Assembly (NCBI GenBank): GCA_038501785.1
Contig: JBAMJR010000154.1
Span: 4,660,001-4,724,000, forward strand
DNA length: 64,000 nt
Origin: Myoxocephalus aenaeus
Lineage: Eukaryota; Chordata; Actinopteri; Perciformes; Cottidae
Direction: 5' to 3'
Part shown: positions 38,701 through 53,563 of the stretch, one piece after another
How positions within the stretch are numbered: the stretch's first letter is position 1
How the letters are laid out: every line of letters starts with the position of its first letter
Position numbers and translations under genes: made by a program
The notes under the pieces: model-generated
Told to the model about the DNA's origin: nothing
The model's input: only the letters and a program-made list of their open reading frames with translations
Databases searched by the model: none

Positions 38701-41700
38701 AAAGGGGGTGCGGGCCGCAGGCAGCTCAGGCTCCAGGGCTTGGGGGTGTTGGGTGGTTCCAGTGGGCCCCACATCATGGTGCTGTGAGACGACCCATGGG
38801 AGGAAGGGTGAGGCAGGGTGTGGTAGGTGGGGGCCACGGTCATGCCCCTCCCCTCAGAATGCCGGGACGGGGTGAGAGGGTGAGATGGGAGCTGAGGCAG
38901 GAAACACAAGGGCTTGTGTCATCACATTTATCACCAAAACTTCTGCTCCTGTACCGAACGATTTCTCTTGAACGCATTAATTAACACCCAGTAGATGCAT
39001 CACCTTATTCTACGTTTAGTGTGTACTTTTCAGAGAGAAACTCTGAGTCACAGTGGTAGAAAACTAGGCAGGGGTGCATCTCCAATACAGTGGCAGGGTA
39101 GTTATAGCCAGATTATAGTTACAGCCAATATTCAAATATTGCAAATATTCATCAGTCCGTTTGAGAAACGCAGCGCTTAGAAGCCAAGATGTCTAAACCA
39201 GCCACATCCTGGGTGCTGTGACTCTACGTGGCCTCTGGGTCTACTCCCATTTGAAGGTGCCCAAAATACCTCTACAAGGAAGCCTCCTTCGGCATGTGAC
39301 ACCTCCCTGTTTTTACATTTTTGTCCTCATTTCCTTTGGCTCAGATTTTAAATAAATAAAAATGCCAAACAATGAATTCAAAAGTGAAATTGTCTTGCTC
39401 TTCAAAACATTCTTTCATTGTTTGAGCCATAACATGCTAATTATTGTCACGTTGTTGTTGTTTTTCACTGCCTATGACTTTACATGAAAGATCAGAAAGG
39501 AATTTTATGTTTACAGTACATGTAACACATTGCTGCACATTTACTGTATTCATACAAATGTGCATATCCTTGTTTTGTGTACTACAGTATTGTACAGTAT
39601 TGACTTTTCCCAGAAAACATATACATTCTGTTGAAATCGTAATGTAAAGCGCTCAGTGCGATACATCTTAGCCTTCAGCTCGTAAAACTGACATTCTTGT
39701 ATCGTACAGTAAGCAGTCAGTGTAACAAGAAAGTAGAATAAAAACAAAACAGAGATTTGTAAATAAGAAACATTTCCAGGGTTCACTGCCATGATGAAAC
39801 AAGGTGAATTTGTACCTTTTGCAGACATAGAATAGAGTGTTGATGTTCTATAAAACAGTTTATAGAATGTTAATACTGTTTGTTTTTTTTTATTGCAGAA
39901 GTGATTGTGAAAAACTGCAATAAGCATAAAATCATACAAGAACATTACATCCCCCTTAACTTAATAGATTTGAAATTATTGTTCAGACAGTTACCATCAT
40001 GCAGCCACCTACATGCAAATGTCCTATTGACGATAACACGATCATTATTGTTGATTGTTTATACAAGGAAAAAGCTGAATGTTGATTACTACGTATTCGT
40101 ATTCACTTCATTAAATTCAATTGTGCAATTCAGCCATTCTAGTGAGAGAAATAAGCCACTTCACACAGGGCCGTATAGTAATTGTAGATGATTGCTGGGC
40201 ATTATGCGAGCCGGGCTTTGAAGGCTGATAAAAATCTGTGAGAAATTAACATATATAATCACGGTGTTCACACCACGTTGGGTTTAAATGAACAGAAAGA
40301 AAACCATCTGTATGTGGGAATGTAATCATTGGCTTCTGACCGTGTGGCAGGGAACAGTGAGTGGTTTGTGGCTGGGTCCTGTGGATGCAGTGTGTTTGAT
40401 CTGTCTGCTCAGGTGCTCCACCCAGTCCTGCAGGTCCTGCTGGTTGGTGCACACCACCTGGAGACGGTCAAACATTGTACCTGCAGGGACGGAGACAATC
40501 GATGAGAAGTGTTGTGTAAACATTTTATAATAATGACACCCTTGCTCGTCTCACTTACTCTTACCGTTGAGCTCAAAGGCGTTTTTATGTGCTTCACAGT
40601 CTTCTAGTTTGGTCACAGTCATGCTGGCCAGGGGCAATTTGCCCTGTAACAGAGAAATTACCGTTTCCACTTTATCACGGTTGAAAACTAGACAGAGGGA
40701 TACATATCTAAATCGCCCCCCTAGAGGAGATGCAGGAGGGGTTGATCTGACAAAAGGTTTACTACTGACCTGGAAGATGAAGCCACTCATTCTGGGGCTC
40801 GCAGACAACATGAGGAGGACGTGGGGGAAGAGCATGAGGTAACGCTCACTCTTCTCCTGACGAATAAAAATCAGATGGAAATAAGTGTTAATGCAAGAAG
40901 GCCAGTTCAGATGAACGATTTGACATCCTACCACACATTATTTAGAACTTGTTTTCCACAAAGTGCACCTTTAATGTGATATTGACAACCATCGCAAACT
41001 CCAGGCAATCAGTGCAGTACGCATTTTTACTTACAAATGTACGTATATTATAATAGCCACATTTGTTTCCCCCACATCTTCTCAAAAGGCTCTCAAGCTT
41101 GTTTAATCACCTCGTAAAGTTAGCTGCAACAGTAATAGGAGCAAAGAACAGATCGACCACGGCAAGTTCAAAGTAATTCACTCAGAAGTCTATAAAGTTA
41201 TACAACTATTATTCAGATTGATTGATAACTCATATACTTTTCTTGTGTATGCAGTAGTAGCACAGAAAAGATGTAAGATTTTTACCTATTACAAATTTGT
41301 AGGGTTGCCTTCACTCAAAATAATTCCTTATTGTGAATCTTTGTCATGAACTAGTCCACCTTTAACAATTCATGCAGTCACTGAAAAAGCTCTTATGTTA
41401 AGCAAATTACATTACATTGTTTAACTACAATATACATCTTTGAGTTTAGTGGAGCTACTATTGAATCACAATGAATACCTGGAATCTTTTAAAGAGCGGT
41501 GTTTTCCAGTCCACGGTCTCGTGGAGTAATTTACAACATATTCTCATAACCATTAAATTAAATTTGATGCTTTGGTCCAAAGCTACTTACGATTAGTGCA
41601 TTCAAACTGGAAAGTGCTTTTATCGCTATTAATGTTTCTGACCACTTAAGATGCCACAATTAAAAGATTAATTTTGCTCTTCTCCGTCACAGAGAACTGA

Positions 41701-43180
41701 GAGTTTATTTATAACAAATACATTATCACTGTGAGAGTTTAATGAAATTAATAAGCATGATTTACTAATGATTTCTGGGTTGATCCGTGCCCTTAATATT
41801 ATTGATTTTGCTTTGTTGAGCTTACCAAAGCAGTGGTTAACTGTTTATAAAGCGAAGATGTATAATTGTGATTATGTTAATATAATTCTTACTAAACTAT
41901 GACAGCTCCTTTGATGAAATCTAAAGACTTATGTTGTTGCATTACTTTTCTTCACTTAAAATGACTGATGTTTGCTTATTAGGAAAAAGTTTGTTCCATT
42001 CATATTACACACTCTTGTTTGATAAACTTGATGTAATTTTCCAAAAACATTGAATATTTATGATGATAAGAAAGGGTTTAAACCAAATGAGCTACAGCGT
42101 ATAAAAAAATTGTTAATTGACTAAAATACTTATATTTATAATGATTAATTTACAGTTTCAGTCAGCAGTGGTCATCCTATCAACATAACACAGTAGCAGG
42201 TTCGGCAGAATTGAGTGGAGATGCTATTTTTAGATGGCGTTGGTACCTCTGAGCCAGGACTCTGGACTAAGACCTGGCTCATGTAGAGCACGGAGCCGAG
42301 GGTCTTGATGTCATCACCCTCCCACAGCCGGATGGACTCGCTGAGAATCTGCAGCTCGAGCTCCTTACGCTTCCGCACCTCCTGGCACTGAGCCTGACAC
42401 AACGGAAACAAACAGACTGTTAAAGACCTGCTATTAATTCATTTATTGAGTCTGGTTTTAAATCTGGTTATTTGCTACATCGGACAGGGGAGGAAGTGAG
42501 ATTCTTCTTACAGACAGATTTTTGAAAGACGCCATGCACTTCTGAATGTCTGGCCGGTCAGGGTGACTCTCCTGAAGAAACAAAAAGAAACATGTTGGCT
42601 GTGAACCACACATCAGAACACAAGTGCTCAAGACACACGTTTAGATACACACCTCCATGTGCCGCTCAAGCTCTTTCAGTAAGTTGGGGTATTTGTCGAG
42701 TCTCATAAAGGGTTTACTGAGGCCTGTGGTCAGGGTGAGAATCCCAGGACTGACGGCTCCTCGGCCCTCCATAAACTCGCCCAACACTTCACTGAGAGGA
42801 TGGACAGACAGAAACAAGGATGCAAAATACATTATTAATTTAATCAACATTACAAACCGTAATGTCAGACCTCTGATCAAAGCGTACACACGTTGCCAAC
42901 AGGCATGCAACGTGTTACAACGCGCTCACTTGCTGCCTTTGTCTTTGCAATGTGAAGAAATTAACTTTGATGGACGTGAACAAAGTTATAAAGGCAGCTG
43001 GATATGAGTCAAATTATGTTTTTCAAACATGGGGGGAAAACTACGACAGTATGTGTGAAAGACAGGAAAACAATTCTGGCAAAGGATAAATAACCCAATC
43101 ACCTTTACAGCACCACAAACTACATCCTCCAAAATGATCATAAATTGTCATAAAGTTGTGATCATAAGGCTTCAAAGGCA

Positions 43181-43230
<50 letters not shown>

Positions 43231-46200
43231 AATAGTCCCTGAATACTTACATTAGAATAATAGATAGTAATAAAAAAAACATTCCTAAGATGCATCTCAG
43301 CTCAACCTCTATCAGGTGAATTATAAAGTATCCCCTTCAGTCGCATCAGGTCCGAACAAAGTCCCGTTTTATTGCAGAAGGTCTCAATAGATCAGTGCAA
43401 GAAAAAAAGTGTTTGTCTTTTAAGTGAGACAGAGCATGTAAACTGTAAAGTGCAGGCAAATATGAAGGGTTTTGCTGCTCTTTTTCCAATGCAGCTACCC
43501 ATTCACTGGTGGAGGGAGCATCACGCTCCAGTCAGAGCTGGTGTTATCGTTCTCTATTTAGTAGGTAACCCAATTGTCCTTGGGTTACCTTTGGGTTGGG
43601 GATCTTTTTGTAAATTATATTTAAGCATGTTAGGAACAGGAAGGTTTTGCATGTGTATGTTTTCGGTTGGGTTAAATATTTGGACCATACCTCTACAGTA
43701 ATTAGCTTTTAACCTGCGAACAAATGTTTATTTCATTCTCTCTCCTTCAGCTGTATTCAATTGTGTTGATAACAAAAAGCTGCCTGCAGAGTATGCACTT
43801 TCTCTTCCTAGTTAGAGCTACAACATGTAAAATAAAGAAACTTCAGCAATACAACCAGACCCCTCTCCTTTTTCTAATACAAGCTGTTACAACCGCTGTT
43901 TCCCTGTGTATGTAACACAAAACCCCTGCTCTTCTCCCTTGTGAACTGCATGAAAACAGGTTGAAAACACAGTCAAATAAAACTACATGTAGTTGATGTG
44001 CAGACGTACCTGTGCTGGGTGAGCAAACTAACTGCAGACGGGTGGTTGGAGCAGTAACCAACATAAAGAGCCTTCATCTGTGGCATCAGGTTGAGGAAGA
44101 AGCCTCCCACCCTTTGCTGGCCCTCTGGAAGCCTGAAGACAAAAAGGTCACACAAGAGCTTCTTTAAAAAAACTCTCATACACAGACAAGAAAACAGAAG
44201 AAGTATATGGAATGTGCATCTGTGCTTTAGACCAAAAGTGCTACAATATATGACAAATTCCTTCGTCTATGGTTTATACCAACATCCCTGTAGTACATCC
44301 AGCCCAACACTAGATGTCCCTCTACTTATTATGCAACAATGAGGCTGCTGCTGCTGCATTGAAGCTGTGTGTGTGGGGAGGGACTAACTTGGTGCACTCC
44401 TCCAGCGATTGGACGAGCATCTGCTGGAAGGTGCTGATCTCCTCAAGGTTTCCCAGAATCAGAGCCACGTCTGAGCTGCACAGTCTGCAGGAAAAACATG
44501 TGTTGTTAGGGAAGTGTATAATGTAATTGATCCAGGGTTCCTGTTGTACAACAATCATGCTATAATAACCAGGTTCTGGTTTCAGCAAGCTTTATGTGTA
44601 AATGAGTCATACTTGTCAATGCCCTGAAGAGGGCGAAGGTAGTTGGTCAGGAGGCTCTGAAGGTCCTTGGAATATTCTGTCTCCGTTTCTAAAATGTTCT
44701 GCAACACCTAGAATAGAAACAGAAGAAAACAGCTTAAATTTGGAAAGCTCTGTTCATTATTCGTAATTTCTTCAGGAATTACAGTTTCATTGTCGTGTGT
44801 CACACATGTTTTGTTATAAATCCATACATAACATTATAACACGCACGTTTTACAATGTAAACGTGTCTTTGGGCCAATTCTCTTTGCTTATTATCCAACT
44901 GTGATGACAGTTTTACAAACCACACCTGCACTCAGCAGCAGTAATATTTTCAAGGCTAGTTACAGTTAGAGGAGAGAAAGTATGTCAAGTTGTTCAGAGA
45001 GCTGTGTTGAAGAGGCCAGCTAGATGTTATCCTGGTACTCCATTATTACCTTCAGGCAAGACAATGTATTAATACAAAATGGAAAAGTGCATAGATTTAC
45101 CCTTTCATTTCAACATGTTTGTGGAGAAAGAGAAAAAATAAGGAAAATAAGACTGACTTCAAATAACTGTTGAGTTGCATCCTTACCAGGTTATAGTACG
45201 TCTTGCTGATGGCAGAGGTGTCAAAGCCTTTAGGGGGGCTCTTAAGAGTGCCAGACTTGGGGGACACTTGTTTGTCTGCAGCCAGAGACAAAAGAAATGA
45301 ATTAGGGCGCATACGTCTTACCGAGCATTATATCTGATGAGACAGGAAAAAAAATTCAATGACAACCAAGCCTTAATGAATTTATAAAAAGTTGTATAAA
45401 GGTAGACCAATTGGCAGTAATATCATAAATGTATCATAACGTTAATTTCCCAAATGATGTGAGGATGAGTTCTGATGTGGTATTACAATCAGTTAAAAAA
45501 TCTCAACCATTATCCTGAGAAAAAGGCACACAACAAATGGTGATTTTAGATCATGGACTTTAGAGATGAATCGCACCATTGGAACATTCCAGTGTTTGTT
45601 CCAACTGATGCTACTCCTCCCAAAAAAAATAATATATAATTGCCTGCATAACGATATTTACAGCTATTGGCAATAAATAGCAAATTCCCTGTAAGAAAAG
45701 TGGATCGTGGCTGTCAGTTTACTGCACTGTATGCTTATGTTTATTGTATGTATGTTAGAATTTGCACATACAAAATAACAACAACAGCTCAACAATAAAT
45801 TGCTTCAGCAGCACCGTTTTGTCCTCTTTTCCACTTAATCTCAGCATGTCATGTATCCCATGTGCAATAAGAGCTCTAAACGCTCAGACACTATAAACTA
45901 TCTCCTGGTTCACTCGTCTTATCCACATGGTTTTGCTCACATGAACCGTTTAATGTACTCTATACCGTGTGTTCTTACACTCACCAAATATGATCATTAA
46001 ACTGTTAAAGCGAATAAATAAAATGTCATTCAAACAGAGGATACGACCCTCTCGCCAAAGTGGCACATTGACCTGTTTTACAAGCGGGGAAACACCAGAG
46101 CGCAGCAGATGTGGGGCTGCGTTACTGTTGTACGGCCAGATGGACTGACAATGGCCACTGTGATGGGGCGTACTGGTTGTGAAAACGTCCGTTTAGAAAA

Positions 46201-49200
46201 TTATTCAATCTTTCAAGCTGCTCTGTGATCATTCACAGACACACGCAGTGGGGAGGCGATTTAAATTGATGTAGGTTCAAGGGGAAATTGAAACAAAAAG
46301 AATGTCATGTGATGAATCCCTACACGACCGCATTACGGTTGAAATGTCCGACCGAGGTGGGTGAGGTACCTACCAGACCCCTTGATCTCGCGGACATAGT
46401 TGCTAGGAAACCAGCCAGTCCTGCCGTTCAACATCCCCTCCCACCAGCCGCCGTCCTCCTGGCGAATCACGCCGATGAGGTCACCCTTGTCAAAGGTGAG
46501 CTCATCTTCGTTGTTCGGCTGGAAGTTGAAACGCGCCCTCACCAGCAGCTGCTGTCCACTGTTTTCTGACATGTCCTGAAGAACGTGGGAGGAGTGTCAC
46601 CAAGGAGGGAGAGAGAGAAAGGGAAAGTGAGCAGAAACAGACAGGAGATGAAACGCTATATAAAGAGATGTGAAGCGAGTATTATCACATCGGAACTGAT
46701 CAAATTGATTGATTGTTGGCTTGACTGAGTTGTGACAGACAGCAGGCGGGATGAACGCCATCACAAATATAAATAAACAGTACTATGGATGTGGATTTAG
46801 GACACGCTGGTTTAAGGCACCTTGTTCATCTTGATTATTTGCATTCAAGAAACTCTTAGTTGATTTTCAATCTCATTTCCAGAAACAACTGAAAACACCT
46901 GTGTGGTCGTGCAAGACCTTTAACTATCTATTTTTGTGTTATAACTAGGGTTGGGTACCCAAAACCTATACGCAACGCAGATTTCGGTGCTTCCTTCCGG
47001 TGCCTGAGCCGATTGAAATACTTTTTTTACACTACTCTGATGAGGCCGTCCTGGCAGCAGCTAACGATAGCCTATCGTCAAAAGTGTGGCTGTATTTCAC
47101 ACAAAAAGATTTGAACAACGCGACGTGCAGCAGATGCAACAAAACAAGTGCGTGTACGTCACATATTGTTCATAGTTTGAAGTTAAAAAGTTTGAAGCTG
47201 TAGTTTGAAGTCAAGTGTTTTGGATTTATTTATATTTATAGTATACTTTAAACAGTTAATATAGTGTTCAATTTGAAGAAGAAAAAAAATGCTTTGGCAA
47301 TAAAAAAAGGCTTTCTTTAATGTCTTTAATGTTTTTGTTTTTTTAAGTATCGGTTCAGGCACCGGTATCGTTTTAAAAGTATTGTTTTAGCACCGGTATC
47401 GGGAAAAACCCAAACGATACCCATCCCTAGTTATAACAATTGGTCAACACAATATAAAGCGTGAACTGAAATATTAAGACACAGTCTCATCACAAACTGT
47501 CCATTAAAAGCTTCACAAAGGCAGTATTGTATTTGACAGTTGGTAATTGGTATTGTGTGGGTTTCTTTCAGCGACTCTGATCTATTGTATCCCCGTACTG
47601 TGCTGTTAGTGAGTCTTGACCTTACCAGACTGCGAAACTGGTTCTGCAGCAGCTTGGAGGACCGGCCCAGTGAAGCCTGAGAGGACAGCGACTCAAAAGA
47701 CTTAATGCGAAGGGCTGAAGAGTGTCGAGCGCACACCGAGTCACTGCCCACGCCGATATCTGGACCGAGAGAAAAGACATAAATACACCAAGACCTGGTT
47801 TCTGCAGTCAGCTCCCACACACTCATGACTCCTCGCCTTGTCTTTCATAAAAACACACAAACTCACACACATTGCACCTATTTTGACTCACCTGCCGTCA
47901 CTTTATTCAGGGAAACCAGACTGCTCAGCACCTTTGAGAAGTTCAGCCCGAGCAGCAGGTCACTGGCCTCAAACGGCTGTGGGTGAGAGAGCAGAAAAAC
48001 ACGAGCCAGAGAGCCATCAGCATTTCTCTTTTTAAAGCTAATCGCTAATTCCAGCACAGTAGGGCTGTGTCGTCACTTGGCCTCACTGCAAGCGCTGAGC
48101 AGTTAATCGACAACCCTTCTTATCCTCGACAGAAGTAGTAGTCGAAACGAACAAGCTACCGTACTGGCTGAGTTACGTGCACTACCGCGACTGTGGCTCA
48201 GTGGTGAGCAGGTTCGTCCTTCAATCAGAGGATCGGCGGTTCGATCCCCGGCTCCGCTAGCCCATGTTGATGTGTCCTTGAGCAAGACACTTAAACATAA
48301 ATTGCTCCCGTAGCTGCGCCTACGGTGTATGAATGGTTGATAATCTGATGTGGCATCTTGCATGGTGCTCCTATCATCAGTGAATGATGTCATGTAGTGT
48401 TAAAGCGCTTTGAGTGGTCGGAAGACTAGAAAAGCGCTATACAAGTAAGGGTCCATTTACCAAAGTTCCCTTCATACAAGAGCATCAAAAGATATGGTCT
48501 GCTATATTCTGTATTTTTCTTATTTCCAACCAATCCCATGAAAATACCATAACTAACAAGGAATTTATACTACTGACAAGTGTTTCAAGTACAAGTGAAC
48601 GAGAACTTGCATTAAAACCAAGTGTAATGTGCAATGGATGACATGTTTCTTTATTACAATGAACATGGTCACTGTAGTTTATCTTAAGGTAATCCCACGC
48701 ACACCATCCAGTGCACTAAATGCTCACTACTGCACTAAATGTGCATTAATCCGCAGCTGAAAATATTCCCCAAAAAAATGCTCCTGTTTGAGTTTGGCTA
48801 AATGTGTCCCCAAGTAAAAAATGTCGAGCACCGCAAGTTGGTATTGAACATCTGGTCAGACGGATGTATCTGACGTTCAATTATTAAGGTAATTACGGTT
48901 TGAGATTTTCACGGTATAATAACCGTCACAGAAAAATATCACCATTTCAAGGCATATGTTGTTCTATTTTTAACTGTTTTTGCACTATCCATTTTGTCAG
49001 ACAGAAGAGAAACACAATTTCAGATCTTCTGTATGTTTGCACAAATAGAAGAAGTGACAAATAAAACTGACTTTGACTTTGATACGGGTGTACACTATTA
49101 TCGTTATTACTATCATCCGTTACAGTGACCCATAAAGGAAAAAGAACATAATATCTTATATAACTAAAGCATATCAGTTGACATTTTAGCAGCACTATAG

Positions 49201-51528
49201 CGTGTTAAATTAACTACTAAATGAAAAAGCTGTGAGCTTTTTGTCCTTTGATTAGTAACAATTAACATACTGTATACTGCCTGTACACACGTTCTGTGCC
49301 TTTGACTCAGAAAACTGTTCCAACTTAAATAGTTACTGACAGATTTTATACAGCTGCTTGTGCCTAAATAACCTTTTTCCGTTTAAGATGTTGGGCTTCT
49401 GTTGTTAAACGAGAAAAAGTGTGGGCAGAAAGACATTTTTAGGTCATTCTGGTATCGGCAGATGAACTCAAGTACTGCATCGGCTCGAGTATCAAGAAAA
49501 CTCCAAATGATACCCAGCTCTATGTCCGAGTAAGGTTTCCTGAAACCTACAGGACCCATCCGTTTCAGAAAATGACTTTGCCTTTTTTTTATATTTAAAT
49601 CATCATAATTTTGCATCCACGTCATATGGTCTAGGTATGAAAAGATTCCCATGTTCAGGACATTTTAATATCACTCTATTACAGTTATGATGGACTGTGG
49701 CTGCTTGCTTGCTTTCAGGCACTTCCACATTACTAACCGCCAAGTCGGATATATTGGAGCTTTCAGAAAAGTCAAAGAGGTTCTTACAACTCGGATGTTG
49801 ATTTAAAAGTTGGAAACTTGTGATGACAACTACATAACAGGGCATGGGTGTCACAGGGTAGGGAAGTCAGAAAGCATCGAGACACAGACTGATGCATTGA
49901 TGCCTTTCTTTCTTTTTTTTAAATGGGATTTGTTGACAAAAATGCAGCCAGCCTTCTCCCTTAATTGCAGAAAAAGTGCACGGCCTGTGTCACCGTCAGT
50001 GTGACCCTCACTAGCCTCTCGGTTGCTATGAATGGCAGTGATTGTATCTCTGTTGATGACCGTAGCCGTCCTCTCTCTTCCTGTGTAACAGCTTCATGTG
50101 ATTGGTTACTCTCGCTTCAGTTATACTGAGTGGCTGTGAGATATGAGTCTCTTTCATCTTCCGCTCTGATTGCAGATACGTCCTCAGGGAATATGTGAAT
50201 GTGTGTTTGCAAGAGCGTGCTTGTGTGTGTATTTGAGTGAGTGTGTGTGTGTATGCACAAACTACTGGAAGGCTTGCTCTCCTTGAGGAGCATTCATGTG
50301 AAAGCGTCCTCTTCCTCACCCGTCAATACATCCACTGGGACTGAAACTGCAAGTAGCATTCAGTATTTGTACTTAACTTTTCTTCAAGTCATTCTAACAG
50401 ATCCTCAATTAGCAAAAAAAAAGTTACCAGTCTACAAAAACACAACGGATGACGTAAATCATACATGTATGCATGACAGGCTTCGACATGTCCGCCGGGC
50501 CTCAGCATCACAGTCAGGTAATGATCCCTCCGAGTGGGCGGAGACAGTGCTGCTCCACCTCTCTGTGACTCAGCAAGCTGCCACAACGTGCTGAACTGCT
50601 CGCATGATTGAGTCACGGGAGTGTTTACCGGCACAGGGTACTACAGCTACTACGACATGTACGCTGCGGTTAACGGGATATGGTTATTTATAGCCGACTT
50701 CTTAGGAAGAGATTACTTCAATATTCTAAACCCTGTTGAAATATTAATGCTTATGGGTACACCACTGTCTCCAGTGAGGGAGTTAAGAATACATACAGGA
50801 TGTATTTTAGACGGACACTGGATAGGCATAAAGCGATGATGGGGTTAAAGTGTTGACTTTGAATGGTAACATCCATACAGAGTGGACAGCATTGGAACCA
50901 ATGTCCCAATTTTAGGACAATGATCCTAAACATACAGACAAGGCAGCCAAGCAGTTAAAAACCAAACAATGGGATATTCTTCGCCGGCCAAGTAAGTCAG
51001 CAGACCCCAATTCAACTGATCATGAGTTTCAGTTGCTGATGACAAAAAATGACAAAAAACACACAGACAAGCAAGAAGATTATAGCCCAACTGATACTGC
51101 ACTTTTCGGGTCAATATGGATATTTGAGAATTCTAAAGCGACCCGGACAGTTTATCGGTAAAGCTCTGGTGAAGACGGCTGCAGTGCAGTCCTGCTGCTG
51201 GATGTCTACGGGTCGCAGAGCCACTGACTGCAAACGGTTTGCAAATAATAAGAAATATGCTGATATATTTACACCAAAAGAAATCAAAGTTTCAGCGCAC
51301 ACAAGGATACTAGGACAGATACTACATCATCCGATTGATCGGTTGATCAGTGACAAAAACTGTCACTGATTACCGTTCAACGTGGTTACAGTTGTTTAAA
51401 TCAAAGAAAAAGTGTTTAGATTGGTTGGACCAAGATACACATTTATGGATTTCACATTGAGCACTGAAAATTCTGATAGCGATTTTTCTTTATTTTACTA
51501 TTTTTAACAGTTAATAAATAAAAAATGA

Positions 51529-51593
<65 letters not shown>

Positions 51594-53499
51594 TGCCTTA
51601 AACATCACTATACGTCTACTACGGTATCTATACAACACAACAGCCTTATCTTGTCTATATTTTTTAAAGGCAATGGATTAAAAATCTCCCATTAGTCCAG
51701 AAAGATGGATCTGTGATTATTGTCAGTGTAGACACGGGGTACGGTTACTATTTCAGAGGGAGCAGTGGGGTCATGGGAACTCTAATGATCACTTCCTGCG
51801 GTCAAAGACATTAGGGGTTACAGGTCAGTAACGGCAGCTGCCCGAGTGCGAGACGTGCTCGTGACTGTCTCCTCTGCATGAGGCATCCAAATTAGATCTA
51901 AAAGCGATCAATCCAGTTGAAATATCCAGACGAGACGGGCTAGCATTGTTGATGTTCAGCCAAACACCCGGCTTAACTCCATTAAAAAGAGGCAGGTCAG
52001 GACTGCAAAAGCACAGTTGTCTGTCTGACAGGCTTTCTCATGTTAGCGGCCACTGCTCTAATCTGCAGCCGCAGCTACCTGGAGTCGGAGCCAGCGGAGC
52101 TTTGGGCTCTGGAGAAGGTCCATCTTTGCTCCACAGATGGTGAGCGGGAGGACGGCCATGTCCCAAAACTACTGTAATCCGGCTGTGTCCGGGTACACAC
52201 GAAACAAAAGTTATGTATTTGAACACAAGGACGTAACGTAGTATCTCAGCATGGCATAAAAGAGTGTTTATGGAGGGAATTGGAGTATTCTTAATCAATA
52301 AAAAGTGCAGATTATCGCCGTGTGACTGACAGAACCTGTCAAACGGAGGCCTTTCCCCAATGAAGGATGTCCTTTTCTCCCCTGTCAACTAAAGTGTTAC
52401 AAAAGGGCATGTCTCACACACTTAATATGACAGCTCTCTGTCTCACCCAATCTCAGCCTCTCCTTCAGTGGCGTGCTCAGTAGGCAGAGGCAACGCCGAG
52501 GAACACTGAGTTGTATTGTGGACCCGGGATGGTTCAATGACCCCTCTGTGGACTGGCCAACACACAGCATTAAACAATGCGCTGCCCTCCATTTGCCACA
52601 GCAGCCATAACTACAACTAACCCAAATATTTCCATACAGAGCAGACATGTTTAAACTGTACACCTTAATAATAATTAGGCTGTAATTACCATGGTTGAGC
52701 ATAACCATGTCCCTGTATTGTTCTTAGCTGTGGCAAATTGGTTCTTTAAAAACAAAAAAATCCCCCAAAAATGTTTATACAAGGGCTATAGTGTCAACTG
52801 TGGCAACAAAGCCACGCACGAGCCTCGAGGACAAAGCTCTGCATGAATTACAGAGCGTCAACACGACCCCGCCGCCTCTCGGCCCGATGGAGCAGGACGT
52901 GTGAGCAGAAGACAGTGTAGCGGTTTCATCAGCTGCTCGAGGCTGCCACCATGTTACAAACGCACCGCCACCGACCGGGACGACGAGCGAGGAGCGGGAC
53001 GAGCCGGCCTCGCTCAGCCGGGCCGATGGGCGATTGTTCTCCGCTTGTGGCTCACTCCTCCTCCCTCTCTGTCAGGGGCTGCGACCGTCCACCCCACGAG
53101 CCCATTGTTTATTGTGTCGGTGCCTCCTCTGAAAAACGTGCACTTTCAAACGGCGCGGCTCGGTGGTTTGATACGCGGACGGGCGCGGTGTAAACACGAG
53201 AAGAAGAAGAAGAAGAAGAAGAAGAAAGCCCCGAGCTGAGGAGGCACTTACCTCGACGCGAAACGACGTGCAGCCCTTCAGGAACTCCTTTATGTTGCTC
53301 AGGCACTCGCCGTCGTTCTTCGGATCTTGGTAAATCTGGAAAGACGGAAACGCTGGTTAGAAGCGACGCGTCCAGCTCACGCTGCGCGTGTCCTGCTCCT
53401 CACACTGCGGAAAACCTGTGAGTTTATCAGCGCTATGAACATGTATCTTCTCTCTCGACACACATTCTCCTGTGTGTGCGCGCGCGTGTGTGTGTGTTT

Positions 53500-53563
<64 letters not shown>

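Larger units (their letters stand above)
47977..53251. other. arhgef7 intron 2 (5.3 kb)
   Basis: Besides the SINE and the Tc1/mariner relic, it has a LINE/SINE-type tail at about 49020-49085 (GACAAATAAAACTGACTTTG), a fragment ending GATACCCAGCTCTATG at about 49445-49525 that resembles a hAT end, (AT)n at 51532-51591, and a repeat-free block at 51740-51930. Confidence 0.5.

Noticed and set aside
48189..48262. Possible functional tRNA gene
   Set aside because: A and B boxes are present but the acceptor stem does not pair and the sequence continues into a known SINE-like body.
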